From Thalassotalea fonticola (GTDB lineage: Bacteria; Pseudomonadota; Gammaproteobacteria; Enterobacterales; Alteromonadaceae): DNA of 64,000 nt. Below the pieces are notes generated by a model, which saw nothing but the letters and a program-made list of their open reading frames with translations, was not told where the DNA came from and did no database searches. Shown in pieces: positions 44,491 to 53,346 of this stretch. Position numbers and translations under genes: made by a program. The DNA lies in the NCBI RefSeq assembly GCF_032911225.1, contig NZ_CP136600.1:186001-250000 (forward strand), read 5' to 3'. Positions within the stretch are counted from its first letter, which is position 1. The number at the start of each line of letters is the position of its first letter.

Positions 44491-45867
44491 CTAACACTCG
44501 ATAATATTAACCGCTAAACCACCACGAGAAGTCTCTTTATATTTAGTTTTCATGTCGTTGCCGGTTTCCCACATGGTTTTAATCACTTTATCAAGTGATA
44601 CTTTCTGGGTACCAGTGCCGCGCATTGCTAAGCGAGAAGCATTAATGGCTTTTACCGAACCCATAGCATTACGTTCAATACATGGAACTTGCACAAGACC
44701 ACCAACAGGGTCACAAGTTAAACCTAAGTTATGTTCCATACCAATTTCTGCAGCGTTTTCGACTTGTTTAGGATCTCCGCCTAATATTTCAGTTAATGCA
44801 CCGGCAGCCATTGAACAAGCCACACCTACTTCTCCTTGACAGCCTACTTCAGCGCCAGAGATAGAAGCATTAGTTTTGTATAAAATACCTATTGCAGCTG
44901 CGGTAAGTAAATACCTAATACAGTCGTCATCTGAAACAGGCTTAACAAATTTATCATAGTAACAAAGTACCGCTGGTAATATACCTGCAGCACCATTTGT
45001 CGGTGCTGTTACCACTTGTGAACCCGCGGCATTTTCTTCATTAACCGCTAACGCGAAAAGGTTAACCCAATCCATAGCTTGTAATGGGTCAGCATTTTTT
45101 TCGACGGTTAATAAACGAAATAGACTAGGAGCTCTGCGAGTAACTTTTAGACCTCCTGGTAAAATACCTTCAGTTTTAATACCACGATCAACACAGGCGT
45201 ACATTGCTTTCCAAATTTTAACAAGCTCTGCTTTTATGTACTTTTCATCATTCAAACATTTTTCATTAGCCATCATAATTGAGCTAATGCTTAAGCCGCT
45301 TTCTTTACATAATGCTAAAAGTTCATTAGCTGAACTAAAGCGATATGGTCGGTCAATGTTTGCATGCAATGATAAGGCATTATCTTTTTCTTGCTCAAAT
45401 TCACTGTCTTCAACAATAAAGCCACCGCCGATCGAATAATAGGTTTTTTCTAGGACAATATTATTGCCATTAAAGGCAAAAATAGTCATGGCATTAGCAT
45501 GTGCAGGCAGTGTTTTACGGCGGTGATAAATAATCGCATCTGCTTTTGGAAAAGAAATACTTGTTTCATTGTTTAAGATAATTTGTTCGGTAGCAACAGT
45601 TGCTTCTAAGATACTATCTATTTTTTCTACCGCGACAGACTCTGGTGCTTCACCATGCAAACCAAGTATTACCGCCTTGCCTGTACCATGGCCAATACCG
45701 GTTTGACCAAGTGAGCCAAATAACTCAACTTTAATGTGATTAACATCATTAAATACGTTTTCTTGTTTTAATGAGTCGATAAAACGGTTAGCCGCTCTCA
45801 TTGGGCCGACAGTATGCGAACTCGATGGGCCGATACCAATAGAGAACATATCAAATACACTGATCAT
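44491..45867 (-). CDS. sdaA: L-serine ammonia-lyase, iron-sulfur type
   Basis: This 458-residue enzyme deaminates L-serine to pyruvate and ammonia with a [4Fe-4S] cluster. It is the single-chain form: an N-terminal beta domain (MISVFDMFSIGIGPSSSHTVGPMRAA) fused to the catalytic alpha domain (APTNGAAGILPAVL, GAEVGCQGEVGVACSMAAG, LTCDPVGGLVQVPCIERNA), which supplies the cluster cysteines. Length matches E. coli SdaA (454). It fits an amino-acid-consuming lifestyle and is monocistronic. Confidence 0.97.
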   Translation of the reverse strand: MISVFDMFSIGIGPSSSHTVGPMRAANRFIDSLKQENVFNDVNHIKVELFGSLGQTGIGHGTGKAVILGLHGEAPESVAVEKIDSILEATVATEQIILNNETSISFPKADAIIYHRRKTLPAHANAMTIFAFNGNNIVLEKTYYSIGGGFIVEDSEFEQEKDNALSLHANIDRPYRFSSANELLALCKESGLSISSIMMANEKCLNDEKYIKAELVKIWKAMYACVDRGIKTEGILPGGLKVTRRAPSLFRLLTVEKNADPLQAMDWVNLFALAVNEENAAGSQVVTAPTNGAAGILPAVLCYYDKFVKPVSDDDCIRYLLTAAAIGILYKTNASISGAEVGCQGEVGVACSMAAGALTEILGGDPKQVENAAEIGMEHNLGLTCDPVGGLVQVPCIERNAMGSVKAINASRLAMRGTGTQKVSLDKVIKTMWETGNDMKTKYKETSRGGLAVNIIEC

Positions 45868-45964
45868 AGTAAAAACCTGAATTTTTGCGCGATAAGTTTC
45901 GCTTAATTGAAATTATGTTCGGATTTTAACTTAAAAGCCGTAGTAATCTCAATTGTTAAAAAAA

Positions 45965-46534
45965 TTATTTTAGATGACTAACGAGATCTTTTAAAATTGC
46001 CGCTGTCGCCCCCCAAATGTTGTACTTTAAATATGGCATAAAATAGATATTATGCTCGACTCCTTGGCGTTTGAGTTGATAGTTAAGGTGATTTTTTTCG
46101 TTAATAAAATGCAGGAAAGGTACACTAAAGACTTCTTCGACTTCATTTTCATCGATATTAAAGGGATAATCTTGCGGGATAAAGCCAATAACGGGAGTAA
46201 TTTGAAAGCCGGTTATGGTGTGGTAATCATTGAGTTGACCAACAATATCTACATCACCTCGGTTTAAGCCTATTTCTTCCTCAGCTTCACGTAATGCGGT
46301 ATCGGTTAAATCAATGTCTGCGGCTTCAACTTTACCTCCGGGAAAGCTGATTTGCCCGGGATGATGTTTTAAGTGTTTTGATCTTTTCGTTAATATTACT
46401 TCAATGCCTTGCTTGGTATGAACTAAAGGAATTAAAACACTGGCATGTTTAAGGTTACCTGCATGATGATAACCACTCTCGATATCATTGAGGTGATGAT
46501 AAGAAAAACGTTGTAAGAACTGTTGCTTATCCAT
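45965..46534 (-). CDS. nudL: CoA pyrophosphatase, Nudix family (NudL-like)
   Basis: This 189-residue Nudix hydrolase has the box PGGKVEAADIDLTDTALREAEEEIGL with the small insertion typical of CoA pyrophosphatases, plus VLIPLVHTKQGIEVILTKRSKHLKHHPGQISFPGG. It likely splits CoA to 3',5'-ADP and phosphopantetheine. ATG 46534 is preferred because the conserved region starts soon after; in-frame ATG 46543 and GTG 46561 are alternatives. It lies within 45 bases downstream of pabB on the same strand, as nudL lies next to pabB in E. coli. Confidence 0.92.
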   Translation of the reverse strand: MDKQQFLQRFSYHHLNDIESGYHHAGNLKHASVLIPLVHTKQGIEVILTKRSKHLKHHPGQISFPGGKVEAADIDLTDTALREAEEEIGLNRGDVDIVGQLNDYHTITGFQITPVIGFIPQDYPFNIDENEVEEVFSVPFLHFINEKNHLNYQLKRQGVEHNIYFMPYLKYNIWGATAAILKDLVSHLK

Positions 46535-46575
46535 TTGCCGCATCCGTTTTTTGTATAACACACCTGAGTAAAGTT

Positions 46576-47970
46576 TTATTTTAGTATAGGTAAAATTTTG
46601 TTCACTTTATCAAAAGTTTCTTGGTATTCACTGTCTACATTTGAATCAGCGACTAAACCACCACCAGCCCAACAATGAATTTTTTCATTTTCACATATTA
46701 ATGTTCTGATGGTAATGTTGGTATCCATCTTACCGCACGCTGAAAGGTAGCCGATAGAACCACAGTAAACACTACGGCGGTGAGGTTCAAGTTCTTCAAT
46801 AATTTCCATTGCTCTAATTTTAGGCGCGCCAGTGATAGAGCCTCCAGGAAACGCACCTCGTAATAAATCGGTGCCGTCATATCCTTGTGCCAACATCCCT
46901 TCAACAGTGCTGACTAAATGGTGAACCGCAGGAAAACTTTCAATAGCAAACAGCGAAGGAACATTGACCGTACCGGCTCGACAAACTTTTGATATGTCAT
47001 TTCTTAATAGATCTACGATCATCAGGTTTTCAGCTCGATCTTTGCCTGATTTCTGTAAATCTATTGCATGCTCTTTATCAAACTCGCTAATGTTTGAACG
47101 AGGCCTAGTACCTTTAATCGGTTTAGTTTGTACTTTCTGGTGTTTTAATTGCAAAAATCGCTCTGGCGATACACTTAAAATTACACCATCTTCAATACGC
47201 ATAAAGGCAGAAAAAGGCGCATTATTACTATGTCTTAACTTTTTATAAGCGCTAAACTCTTCACCTTGATACATGGCACTAAATCGTTGTGCCAAGTTAA
47301 TTTGGTAACAATCGCCAGATAATAGATAATCTTGTACTCTAAAGAACTTATCTGAGTATTGCTCTTTAGTCATGTTTGAACGCCAATCAGAAGTAAGTTC
47401 AAACGGTTCTGGTACAGATGATACCCTGGTCAGCTTATTAGTAATTTTCTCAATTAATTCAGCTAAGTTATCATCAGAGCTTACTAAGCTATACTGCTGG
47501 GCTGAGCGATCATAAATAATCGCCGACTTATAAATTCCTACTGCCATTTCCGGTAACGTAATATCGACCGAACTTGTTGCTGGAATTTTTTCAAAGCGAC
47601 GACCGAGATCGTAACTGAAATAGCCAACAGCACCACCGCAAAATGGAATGTTTTCTTGCTCACTAACATTATCAGGGAAAACGTTTTGTAGTGTTTGTTT
47701 AACTAACTGTAACGGATCGTCGGTAGAAACTTCTAGCTCGTCTGTCGCTAACCACTGAATACGAGTCGAATCAATTGATGTTTTTAAGGTAACCGTTGGG
47801 TCAAATACCATAATGTCATAACAACAATCAATATGATCACTGTTGCCAGAGTCAAGCCAAAATGCCCAGTTTTCATTGGCCCAATAGGTAAATAATTGCT
47901 CAGGTGTTAAATGTTTTGCAGCCGTTAACTCACAAGTAAAATAGGGCCGTGAAGAAGTTGTATCATTCAT
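46576..47970 (-). CDS. pabB: Aminodeoxychorismate synthase component I
   Basis: This 464-residue enzyme combines chorismate and ammonia to 4-amino-4-deoxychorismate for folate synthesis. The chorismate-binding half carries the PIKGTRPR lysine motif, DLLRNDISKVC and RGAFPGGSITGAPKIRAMEIIEELEPHRR. Lack of the anthranilate-synthase operon context and the PIKGT motif point to PabB rather than TrpE. It is the first gene of pabB-nudL. Its glutaminase partner PabA is not in the window. Confidence 0.94.
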   Translation of the reverse strand: MNDTTSSRPYFTCELTAAKHLTPEQLFTYWANENWAFWLDSGNSDHIDCCYDIMVFDPTVTLKTSIDSTRIQWLATDELEVSTDDPLQLVKQTLQNVFPDNVSEQENIPFCGGAVGYFSYDLGRRFEKIPATSSVDITLPEMAVGIYKSAIIYDRSAQQYSLVSSDDNLAELIEKITNKLTRVSSVPEPFELTSDWRSNMTKEQYSDKFFRVQDYLLSGDCYQINLAQRFSAMYQGEEFSAYKKLRHSNNAPFSAFMRIEDGVILSVSPERFLQLKHQKVQTKPIKGTRPRSNISEFDKEHAIDLQKSGKDRAENLMIVDLLRNDISKVCRAGTVNVPSLFAIESFPAVHHLVSTVEGMLAQGYDGTDLLRGAFPGGSITGAPKIRAMEIIEELEPHRRSVYCGSIGYLSACGKMDTNITIRTLICENEKIHCWAGGGLVADSNVDSEYQETFDKVNKILPILK

Positions 47971-48155
47971 TACTTGGTTTAAATTCCTAATTTTTAGCTA
48001 ATATTAGCCAATGGCATCAGTATACCGATTGTTGTCGTTATTGTAGCAAAAAAATATTATGAATATAGCGAAATGTCTAGTTGTTGAAGATATTTGGCTG
48101 TTGTATTATATGTACACTTTTATACGCCATCACATTACAAAACAACGAGAATATT

Positions 48156-49679
48156 ATGACTGTTATTAAGCAACAGGATTTTATTGATAGCATTGAAGAT
48201 GCTTTACAATATATCTCTTTTTATCATCCTTTAGACTTCATCCAAGCCCTTGAAAAAGCTTACAACAAAGAGCAAAGCACTGCCGCAAAAGATGCAATCG
48301 CACAAATCTTAATTAACTCTCGTATGTCTGCCGAAGGTAAGCGTCCAATTTGTCAAGATACTGGTATTGTTACCTGTTTCGTAAAAGTTGGTATGGATGT
48401 TAAATGGGATAATACGAATTTAACCGTGCAACAAATGGTTGATGAAGGTACGCGTCGTGCTTACCTAAACCCTGACAACCCTTTACGTGCATCAATTGTT
48501 AAAGACCCTGCTGGTAAACGAGTTAATACTAAAGATAATACGCCATCGGTTGTACATATTGATTTAGTTGCCGGCAATAAAATTGAAGTAATGATCGCAG
48601 CAAAAGGTGGCGGCTCAGAAAACAAAACTAAAATGGTAATGTTAAACCCAAGTGATTCAATTGCTGACTGGGTTGTTAAAACACTGCCAACAATGGGCGC
48701 AGGTTGGTGTCCTCCAGGAATGTTAGGTATAGGTGTTGGCGGTACGGCTGAAAAGGCTGGGGTATTAGCCAAAGAAAGCTTAATGGACCCGGTGAATATT
48801 CAGGAACTTATTGAACGTGGCCCACAAAATGCTGAAGAAGAGCTACGTTTAGAAATTTTTGAACGTGTAAATAAATTAGGTATTGGCGCACAAGGCTTGG
48901 GCGGTTTAACTACCGTTGTTGATGTGAAAATTAATTCTGTGCCAACACACGCTGCATCAAAACCTGTAGTGATGATCCCAAATTGTGCCGCAACTCGTCA
49001 CGTACATTTCCACCTTGACGGTTCTGGTCCAGCTGATTTAACACCACCTAAACTTGAAGAATGGCCTGAGATCACTTGGGAAGTTGGTGAAAATGTTCGT
49101 CGTGTAAACGTTGATGATTTAAGAAAAACGGATGTCAGTGATTGGAAAACAGGTGAAACAGTTCTACTGAGTGGAACTATTTTAACAGGCCGTGATGCAG
49201 CACATAAACGTATTCAAGACATGTTAGCAAAAGGCGAAAAATTGCCTGTAGATTTTACCAATAAATTTATTTATTACGTTGGTCCTGTTGATGCTATTGG
49301 TGATGAGGCTGTAGGCCCCGCTGGCCCTACAACAGCAACACGTATGGATAAATTTACAGAAATGATGTTAGCCGACACCGGACTATTAGGAACAATCGGT
49401 AAAGCTGAACGTGGGGCTGCTACAGTAGAGACTATTAAAAACCATAAGTCGGTATATTTAATGGCTGTTGGTGGTGCGGCTTACCTTGTTTCTAAAGCAA
49501 TCAAAAAAGCGAAAGTAGTTGCCTTTGAAGACATGGGTATGGAAGCTATCTATGAATTTGAAGTAGAAGATATGCCGGTAACGGTAGCAGTAGATAGTAC
49601 TGGTGAGTCAGCTCATGTAACCGGCCCGGCAATTTGGCAAGCAAAAATTGAAGAGTTAGACGAAAAATTAAACGCCTGA
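48156..49679 (+). CDS. fumA: Fumarate hydratase class I (iron-sulfur)
   Basis: This 507-residue [4Fe-4S] fumarase interconverts fumarate and malate in the citric acid cycle. It has both halves fused: an N-terminal alpha domain (ISRPICQDTGI-like, here GKRPICQDTGIVTCFVKVG; AKGGGSENKTKM; GAGWCPPGMLGIGVGG) and a C-terminal beta domain (LSGTILTGRDAAHKR, GPAGPTTATRMD, GKAERG). Its length matches the 507-residue form known from Pseudomonas rather than the 548-residue E. coli FumA. ATG 48156 gives the family N-terminus; the frame is open from 48081 with no similarity there. Confidence 0.94.
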   Translation: MTVIKQQDFIDSIEDALQYISFYHPLDFIQALEKAYNKEQSTAAKDAIAQILINSRMSAEGKRPICQDTGIVTCFVKVGMDVKWDNTNLTVQQMVDEGTRRAYLNPDNPLRASIVKDPAGKRVNTKDNTPSVVHIDLVAGNKIEVMIAAKGGGSENKTKMVMLNPSDSIADWVVKTLPTMGAGWCPPGMLGIGVGGTAEKAGVLAKESLMDPVNIQELIERGPQNAEEELRLEIFERVNKLGIGAQGLGGLTTVVDVKINSVPTHAASKPVVMIPNCAATRHVHFHLDGSGPADLTPPKLEEWPEITWEVGENVRRVNVDDLRKTDVSDWKTGETVLLSGTILTGRDAAHKRIQDMLAKGEKLPVDFTNKFIYYVGPVDAIGDEAVGPAGPTTATRMDKFTEMMLADTGLLGTIGKAERGAATVETIKNHKSVYLMAVGGAAYLVSKAIKKAKVVAFEDMGMEAIYEFEVEDMPVTVAVDSTGESAHVTGPAIWQAKIEELDEKLNA

Positions 49680-49700
49680 CCCGTCATACATTGTTTTAAC

Positions 49701-49726
49701 AAGCGCTCTTAAGGGCGCTTTGTTGT
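49701..49726 (+). terminator. Probable terminator of fumarase gene
   Basis: AAGCGCTC (49701-49708) pairs with GGGCGCTT (49713-49720), with one G-U pair, followed by a T-rich stretch. Confidence 0.65.
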
Positions 49727-49757
49727 ATTTAGAATATTATTAAAAAGAAACAAAATT

Positions 49758-51794
49758 ATGAAGTTAAACAAGATGTTTAAGATAGCAGTATTAGCTGCTT
49801 TACCGTTATCAGCGAATGTAAACGCTGAAATATTGACAGTAGAAAAACTCAACAGTTTGAATCAAGTACATAACGTGAACGTTTCACCTGATGGCTCTCA
49901 ATTAGTGTATGGCATTAAGAGAGGCCAACAAAAGGGGACTAATCACCTTTGGTTGCAAGATGTTAAGTCTGGCGCTACAAGCCAATTAACCAGCAATAAA
50001 ACTAGTGAGTCATCGGTCGTTTGGGCAAAAGATGGTAAAGGGGTTTACTTTTTATCTGGTCGTAGTGGAAAAAGCCAAGTTTGGTTTATGCCTACAACAG
50101 GCGGTGAGGCGGTTCAATTAACTGACTTTCCATTATCTGTAGAAGGTTTTAAATTATCAAGTGATGAATCGCAAGTTGCCTTAGCTTTTACCGTATTGCC
50201 AGGTTGTAAAACATTTAAATGTTCAGTAGATGCCTTTGCCGCACAAGCTGCTAAAAAACACAATACCCGCGCTTATGATCAGCTGATGGTTCGTCATTGG
50301 GATGCTTGGCTAGACCAATTTAACAGTCACGTATTTGTTGCCGGTATACAAAAAGGTAAAGTAACCACTGAAGCTGTAGATCTTATGGCTGATTGGAATA
50401 CTGATTTCTCTGGAATGAGCGAAGTTTCATTTAACCCTAATGGCAAAAGTTTAGCGTTTTCGGCAAAAGTGCCAGGCGTTGACCATGCTTGGACTACGAA
50501 CTGGGATATTTTTGAAGTAAACCTGGAATCAAAAGAAGTTACCAACTTAACCGTTGCTAATAAAGCTTGGGACGCGATGCCTGTTTATTCTGCCGATGGT
50601 CGTTACTTAGCTTACAAAGCAATGAAAACCCCAGTATATGAGTCTGATAAGTTTAGCCTGCAAGTTAAAGACTTACGTACTAAAGAAGTAAAAGACGTAG
50701 CACCTTTATGGGATCGCTCTATTGCTAGTTTTCAGTTTGGTAGTGATAATCGCAGCGTGATTGCGATTGCCCAAGATGTTGGCCAAAAATCTATTTTTGA
50801 AATAGATCTACAATTTGGCGATGTAACACCAATTTATAATCAAGGTTATGCGGGCAACGTTTCAATTGCTGGCGATGCTTTATACTTTACTCGTCATAAT
50901 ATTGGTAACCCGAGCGACATATTTACCATTAATAAAGATGGTTATGGCTTTAAACAGCTAACGCATGTAAATAAGGCTAAATTAGCTAACATTGCACTAG
51001 GTGATTTTGAGCAGTTTAAATTTAAAGGCTGGAACAACGAAGATGTTCACGGTTATATTGTTAAACCTGCAAACTTTAAAGACGGTGAAAAATATCCTAT
51101 AGCATTTTTAGTACATGGCGGCCCACAAGGCAGCTTTGGCAACATGTTCCATTATCGCTGGAATGCACAACTTTGGGCGGCTCAAGGTTATGGTGTTGTC
51201 ATGGTAGATTTCCATGGCTCTACCGGCTATGGTCAAGCGTTTACCGATTCAATTTCGCATGATTGGGGTGGCAAGCCACTTGAAGATTTGCAAAAGGGTA
51301 TGGATTACATTACTGAGCAAAATGCTTGGTTAGATCGTGAAAATGCTTGTGCGCTAGGTGCTTCATACGGTGGCTACATGATGAACTGGATCATGGGTAA
51401 TTGGTCTGATGGTTTCAAATGTATTGTTAACCATGCTGGCTTATTCGACATGAAAAGCTTCTACAATGTAACCGAAGAGCTATGGTTCCCTGAACATGAT
51501 TTTGGTGGTCCGTACTGGGAGAAGGAAGAAGAGTACAGCAAGTTCGATCCATCACGTTTTGTCGATAACTGGAAAACACCTATGCTCGTTATTCAAGGTG
51601 AGCTTGATTACCGTGTACCATATGGGCAGAGTTTAGGAGCATTCACTACGTTACAACGTAAAGGTATTGATTCGCGTTTAGTGATGTTCCCTGATGAAGA
51701 TCATCATATTCGTGATCCTGATAATTTAAAAGAATGGTATCGTGAAATTTTTGTTTGGATGGAAAAGTACATTAAACCAGCAAATGAAAAATAA
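49758..51794 (+). CDS. S9-family (prolyl oligopeptidase-type) peptidase, exported
   Basis: This 678-residue protein has a signal peptide (residues 1-23, cleavage after VNA), an N-terminal beta-propeller of WD-like blades (VSPDGSQLVYGI, WAKDGKGVYFLSG, YSADGRYLAYKA) and a C-terminal alpha/beta-hydrolase with nucleophile S536 in GASYGGYMM, an aspartate in GELDYRVPYGQ and a histidine in DEDHHI. It is most like dipeptidyl-peptidase 5/S9C enzymes that release dipeptides from oligopeptides in the periplasm. It fits a peptide-scavenging role with the M6 protease and symporter. It is monocistronic. Confidence 0.92.
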   Translation: MKLNKMFKIAVLAALPLSANVNAEILTVEKLNSLNQVHNVNVSPDGSQLVYGIKRGQQKGTNHLWLQDVKSGATSQLTSNKTSESSVVWAKDGKGVYFLSGRSGKSQVWFMPTTGGEAVQLTDFPLSVEGFKLSSDESQVALAFTVLPGCKTFKCSVDAFAAQAAKKHNTRAYDQLMVRHWDAWLDQFNSHVFVAGIQKGKVTTEAVDLMADWNTDFSGMSEVSFNPNGKSLAFSAKVPGVDHAWTTNWDIFEVNLESKEVTNLTVANKAWDAMPVYSADGRYLAYKAMKTPVYESDKFSLQVKDLRTKEVKDVAPLWDRSIASFQFGSDNRSVIAIAQDVGQKSIFEIDLQFGDVTPIYNQGYAGNVSIAGDALYFTRHNIGNPSDIFTINKDGYGFKQLTHVNKAKLANIALGDFEQFKFKGWNNEDVHGYIVKPANFKDGEKYPIAFLVHGGPQGSFGNMFHYRWNAQLWAAQGYGVVMVDFHGSTGYGQAFTDSISHDWGGKPLEDLQKGMDYITEQNAWLDRENACALGASYGGYMMNWIMGNWSDGFKCIVNHAGLFDMKSFYNVTEELWFPEHDFGGPYWEKEEEYSKFDPSRFVDNWKTPMLVIQGELDYRVPYGQSLGAFTTLQRKGIDSRLVMFPDEDHHIRDPDNLKEWYREIFVWMEKYIKPANEK

Positions 51795-51828
51795 TAATTA
51801 AACAATACACAGTTGCTTAAACTATAGG

Positions 51829-51860
51829 ATCCTAGCATTTCAAATGCTGGGATTTTTTTT
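51829..51860 (+). terminator. Terminator of S9 peptidase gene
   Basis: ATCCTAGCATTT (51829-51840) pairs with AAATGCTGGGAT (51842-51853), with one G-U pair and the inner bases unpaired, followed by eight T. Confidence 0.9.
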
Positions 51861-51932
51861 AATCTTAACAATACTATACAAAGCTCTATAGCTTGTTTAC
51901 TTGACCCCGACATAAACATAAGGTTAAATGAA

Positions 51933-51948
51933 CTGTAAAAAGATACAG
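51933..51948 (+). promoter_or_regulatory. LexA box (SOS operator) of rmuC
   Basis: CTGTAAAAAGATACAG fits the gammaproteobacterial LexA consensus CTGT-N8-ACAG exactly, including an A/T-rich centre. It ends 32 bases before the rmuC start, in the promoter region. The E. coli homologue (yigN) is reported as LexA-regulated. Confidence 0.82.
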
Positions 51949-51980
51949 TGTTTTGTATCTTGTTAATATTAAGAGCCAAC

Positions 51981-53273
51981 ATGCTAGAAATTCCGTACTT
52001 TACCTATATTGCACTTTCCTTATTAATTTTACTCATTGTTATCTGTTTCATTTTACTGAGCAAAATATCCAGTTTATCGTCTTTGTTACATGTACAAAGC
52101 AAAGAAACATCAGTAGTACAGGACCGCCTTAAGCAGTGGCAAGAGCAGCAACAGTTAATGTTTGCTCAGCAACAAAAATTACGCAGTAATTTAGAAAGCT
52201 CCAGTGCTGAGCTGCAATTGAAATTAATGCAGCAATTAAATGAGCATAAAGAGCAATTTAATAAAAACCAAATGTTCGCCATTAATCAACTTATTGCCCA
52301 TTTAAGTAAAACCACCAAGGAAAGCAGGGAAGAACTGGCTAAGTCGTTAGCGAATAATTCTGAAGTTATGGCTAAACGTATGACTGAGCTTACGCAAAGC
52401 ACAGATAAACGCTTACAAGATATTTCTGCAGGCGTTGAGAAACGCTTAACTGACGGCTTTGATAAAACCACGAAAACCTTTAATGATATTCTTAAGCGTT
52501 TAGCGCTCATAGACGATGCACAAAAGAAAATAACTGAGCTTTCGACTAATGTGGTTAGTTTGCAAGAAGTATTGGCTGATAAACGATCACGTGGCGCATT
52601 TGGTGAAGTACAGCTTAATGCACTTATTCGTAATGTATTGCCTGAGAAACACTTTGCAATTCAACATACCTTATCAAATGGAAAAATCGCAGATTGCATC
52701 TTATTTTTACCTAAACCAACCGGCAATGTCGTTATCGATTCAAAGTTTCCGTTAGAAAGCTACAAGAAAATGACTGATAATGAATTGGCAGAAAGCGATA
52801 GAAAGTTAGCTGAACGACAATTTAAAGTAGATATTAAAAAGCACATCAATGATATTAGCGACAAATACTTAATTGATAATGAAACGGCTGATGGCGCGGT
52901 AATGTTTATTCCCGCGGAAGCGATATTTGCTGAGATCCATGCTCATTATCCAGAGCTTGTTGAAGAGGCGCATAAAAAACGTGTTTGGTTATCATCACCA
53001 ACTACCCTTATGGCTATATTAACGACTGCGCGTTCTGTTTTAAAAGATGAAGCTACTCGTAAACAAATTCACTTAATACAAGAGCATCTATCGCACTTAG
53101 GTGCTGATTTTGGGCGCTTTAGAACGCGTTTTGATAATCTGGCAAAGCATATTGATCAAGCGGCGAGTGACGTAAAACTTATCCATACCTCCGCCAACAA
53201 AATATCGGGTCGATTTGAAAAAATAGAACAAGTTGATTTAAAAGACGAAGAAGTAGAAAAAATTACTGAATAA
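51981..53273 (+). CDS. rmuC: DNA recombination protein RmuC
   Basis: This 430-residue protein has one N-terminal membrane helix (residues about 4-26), a long coiled coil rich in Q, E and K (30-190) and the RmuC domain with RSRGAFGEVQLNALIRNVLP, DCILFLPKPTGNVVIDSKFPLESYKKM and MFIPAEAIFAEIHAHYPELV. RmuC restrains recombination at short inverted repeats; the domain has nuclease-like character. ATG 51981, preceded by AAGAG, begins the membrane helix; the frame is open from GTG 51948, which lies in the operator. SOS control is indicated by the LexA box. Confidence 0.95.
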   Translation: MLEIPYFTYIALSLLILLIVICFILLSKISSLSSLLHVQSKETSVVQDRLKQWQEQQQLMFAQQQKLRSNLESSSAELQLKLMQQLNEHKEQFNKNQMFAINQLIAHLSKTTKESREELAKSLANNSEVMAKRMTELTQSTDKRLQDISAGVEKRLTDGFDKTTKTFNDILKRLALIDDAQKKITELSTNVVSLQEVLADKRSRGAFGEVQLNALIRNVLPEKHFAIQHTLSNGKIADCILFLPKPTGNVVIDSKFPLESYKKMTDNELAESDRKLAERQFKVDIKKHINDISDKYLIDNETADGAVMFIPAEAIFAEIHAHYPELVEEAHKKRVWLSSPTTLMAILTTARSVLKDEATRKQIHLIQEHLSHLGADFGRFRTRFDNLAKHIDQAASDVKLIHTSANKISGRFEKIEQVDLKDEEVEKITE

Positions 53274-53291
53274 AGTCAGAATCAAAAAATT

Positions 53292-53341
53292 AGGGTCAGA
53301 GTCAAGTTAATTTATAATAACTTGACTCTGACCCTGGTTTT
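53292..53341. terminator. Long-stem terminator with GGGTCAGAGTC motif
   Basis: An 18-bp perfect stem (53292-53309 with 53318-53335) around an 8-base AT loop is followed by GG and six T. A-rich sequence precedes it, so it can stop both rmuC and the opposing transporter gene. The arm AGGGTCAGAGTCAAGTTA resembles REP-type repeats. Confidence 0.85.
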
Positions 53342-53346
53342 TATTG

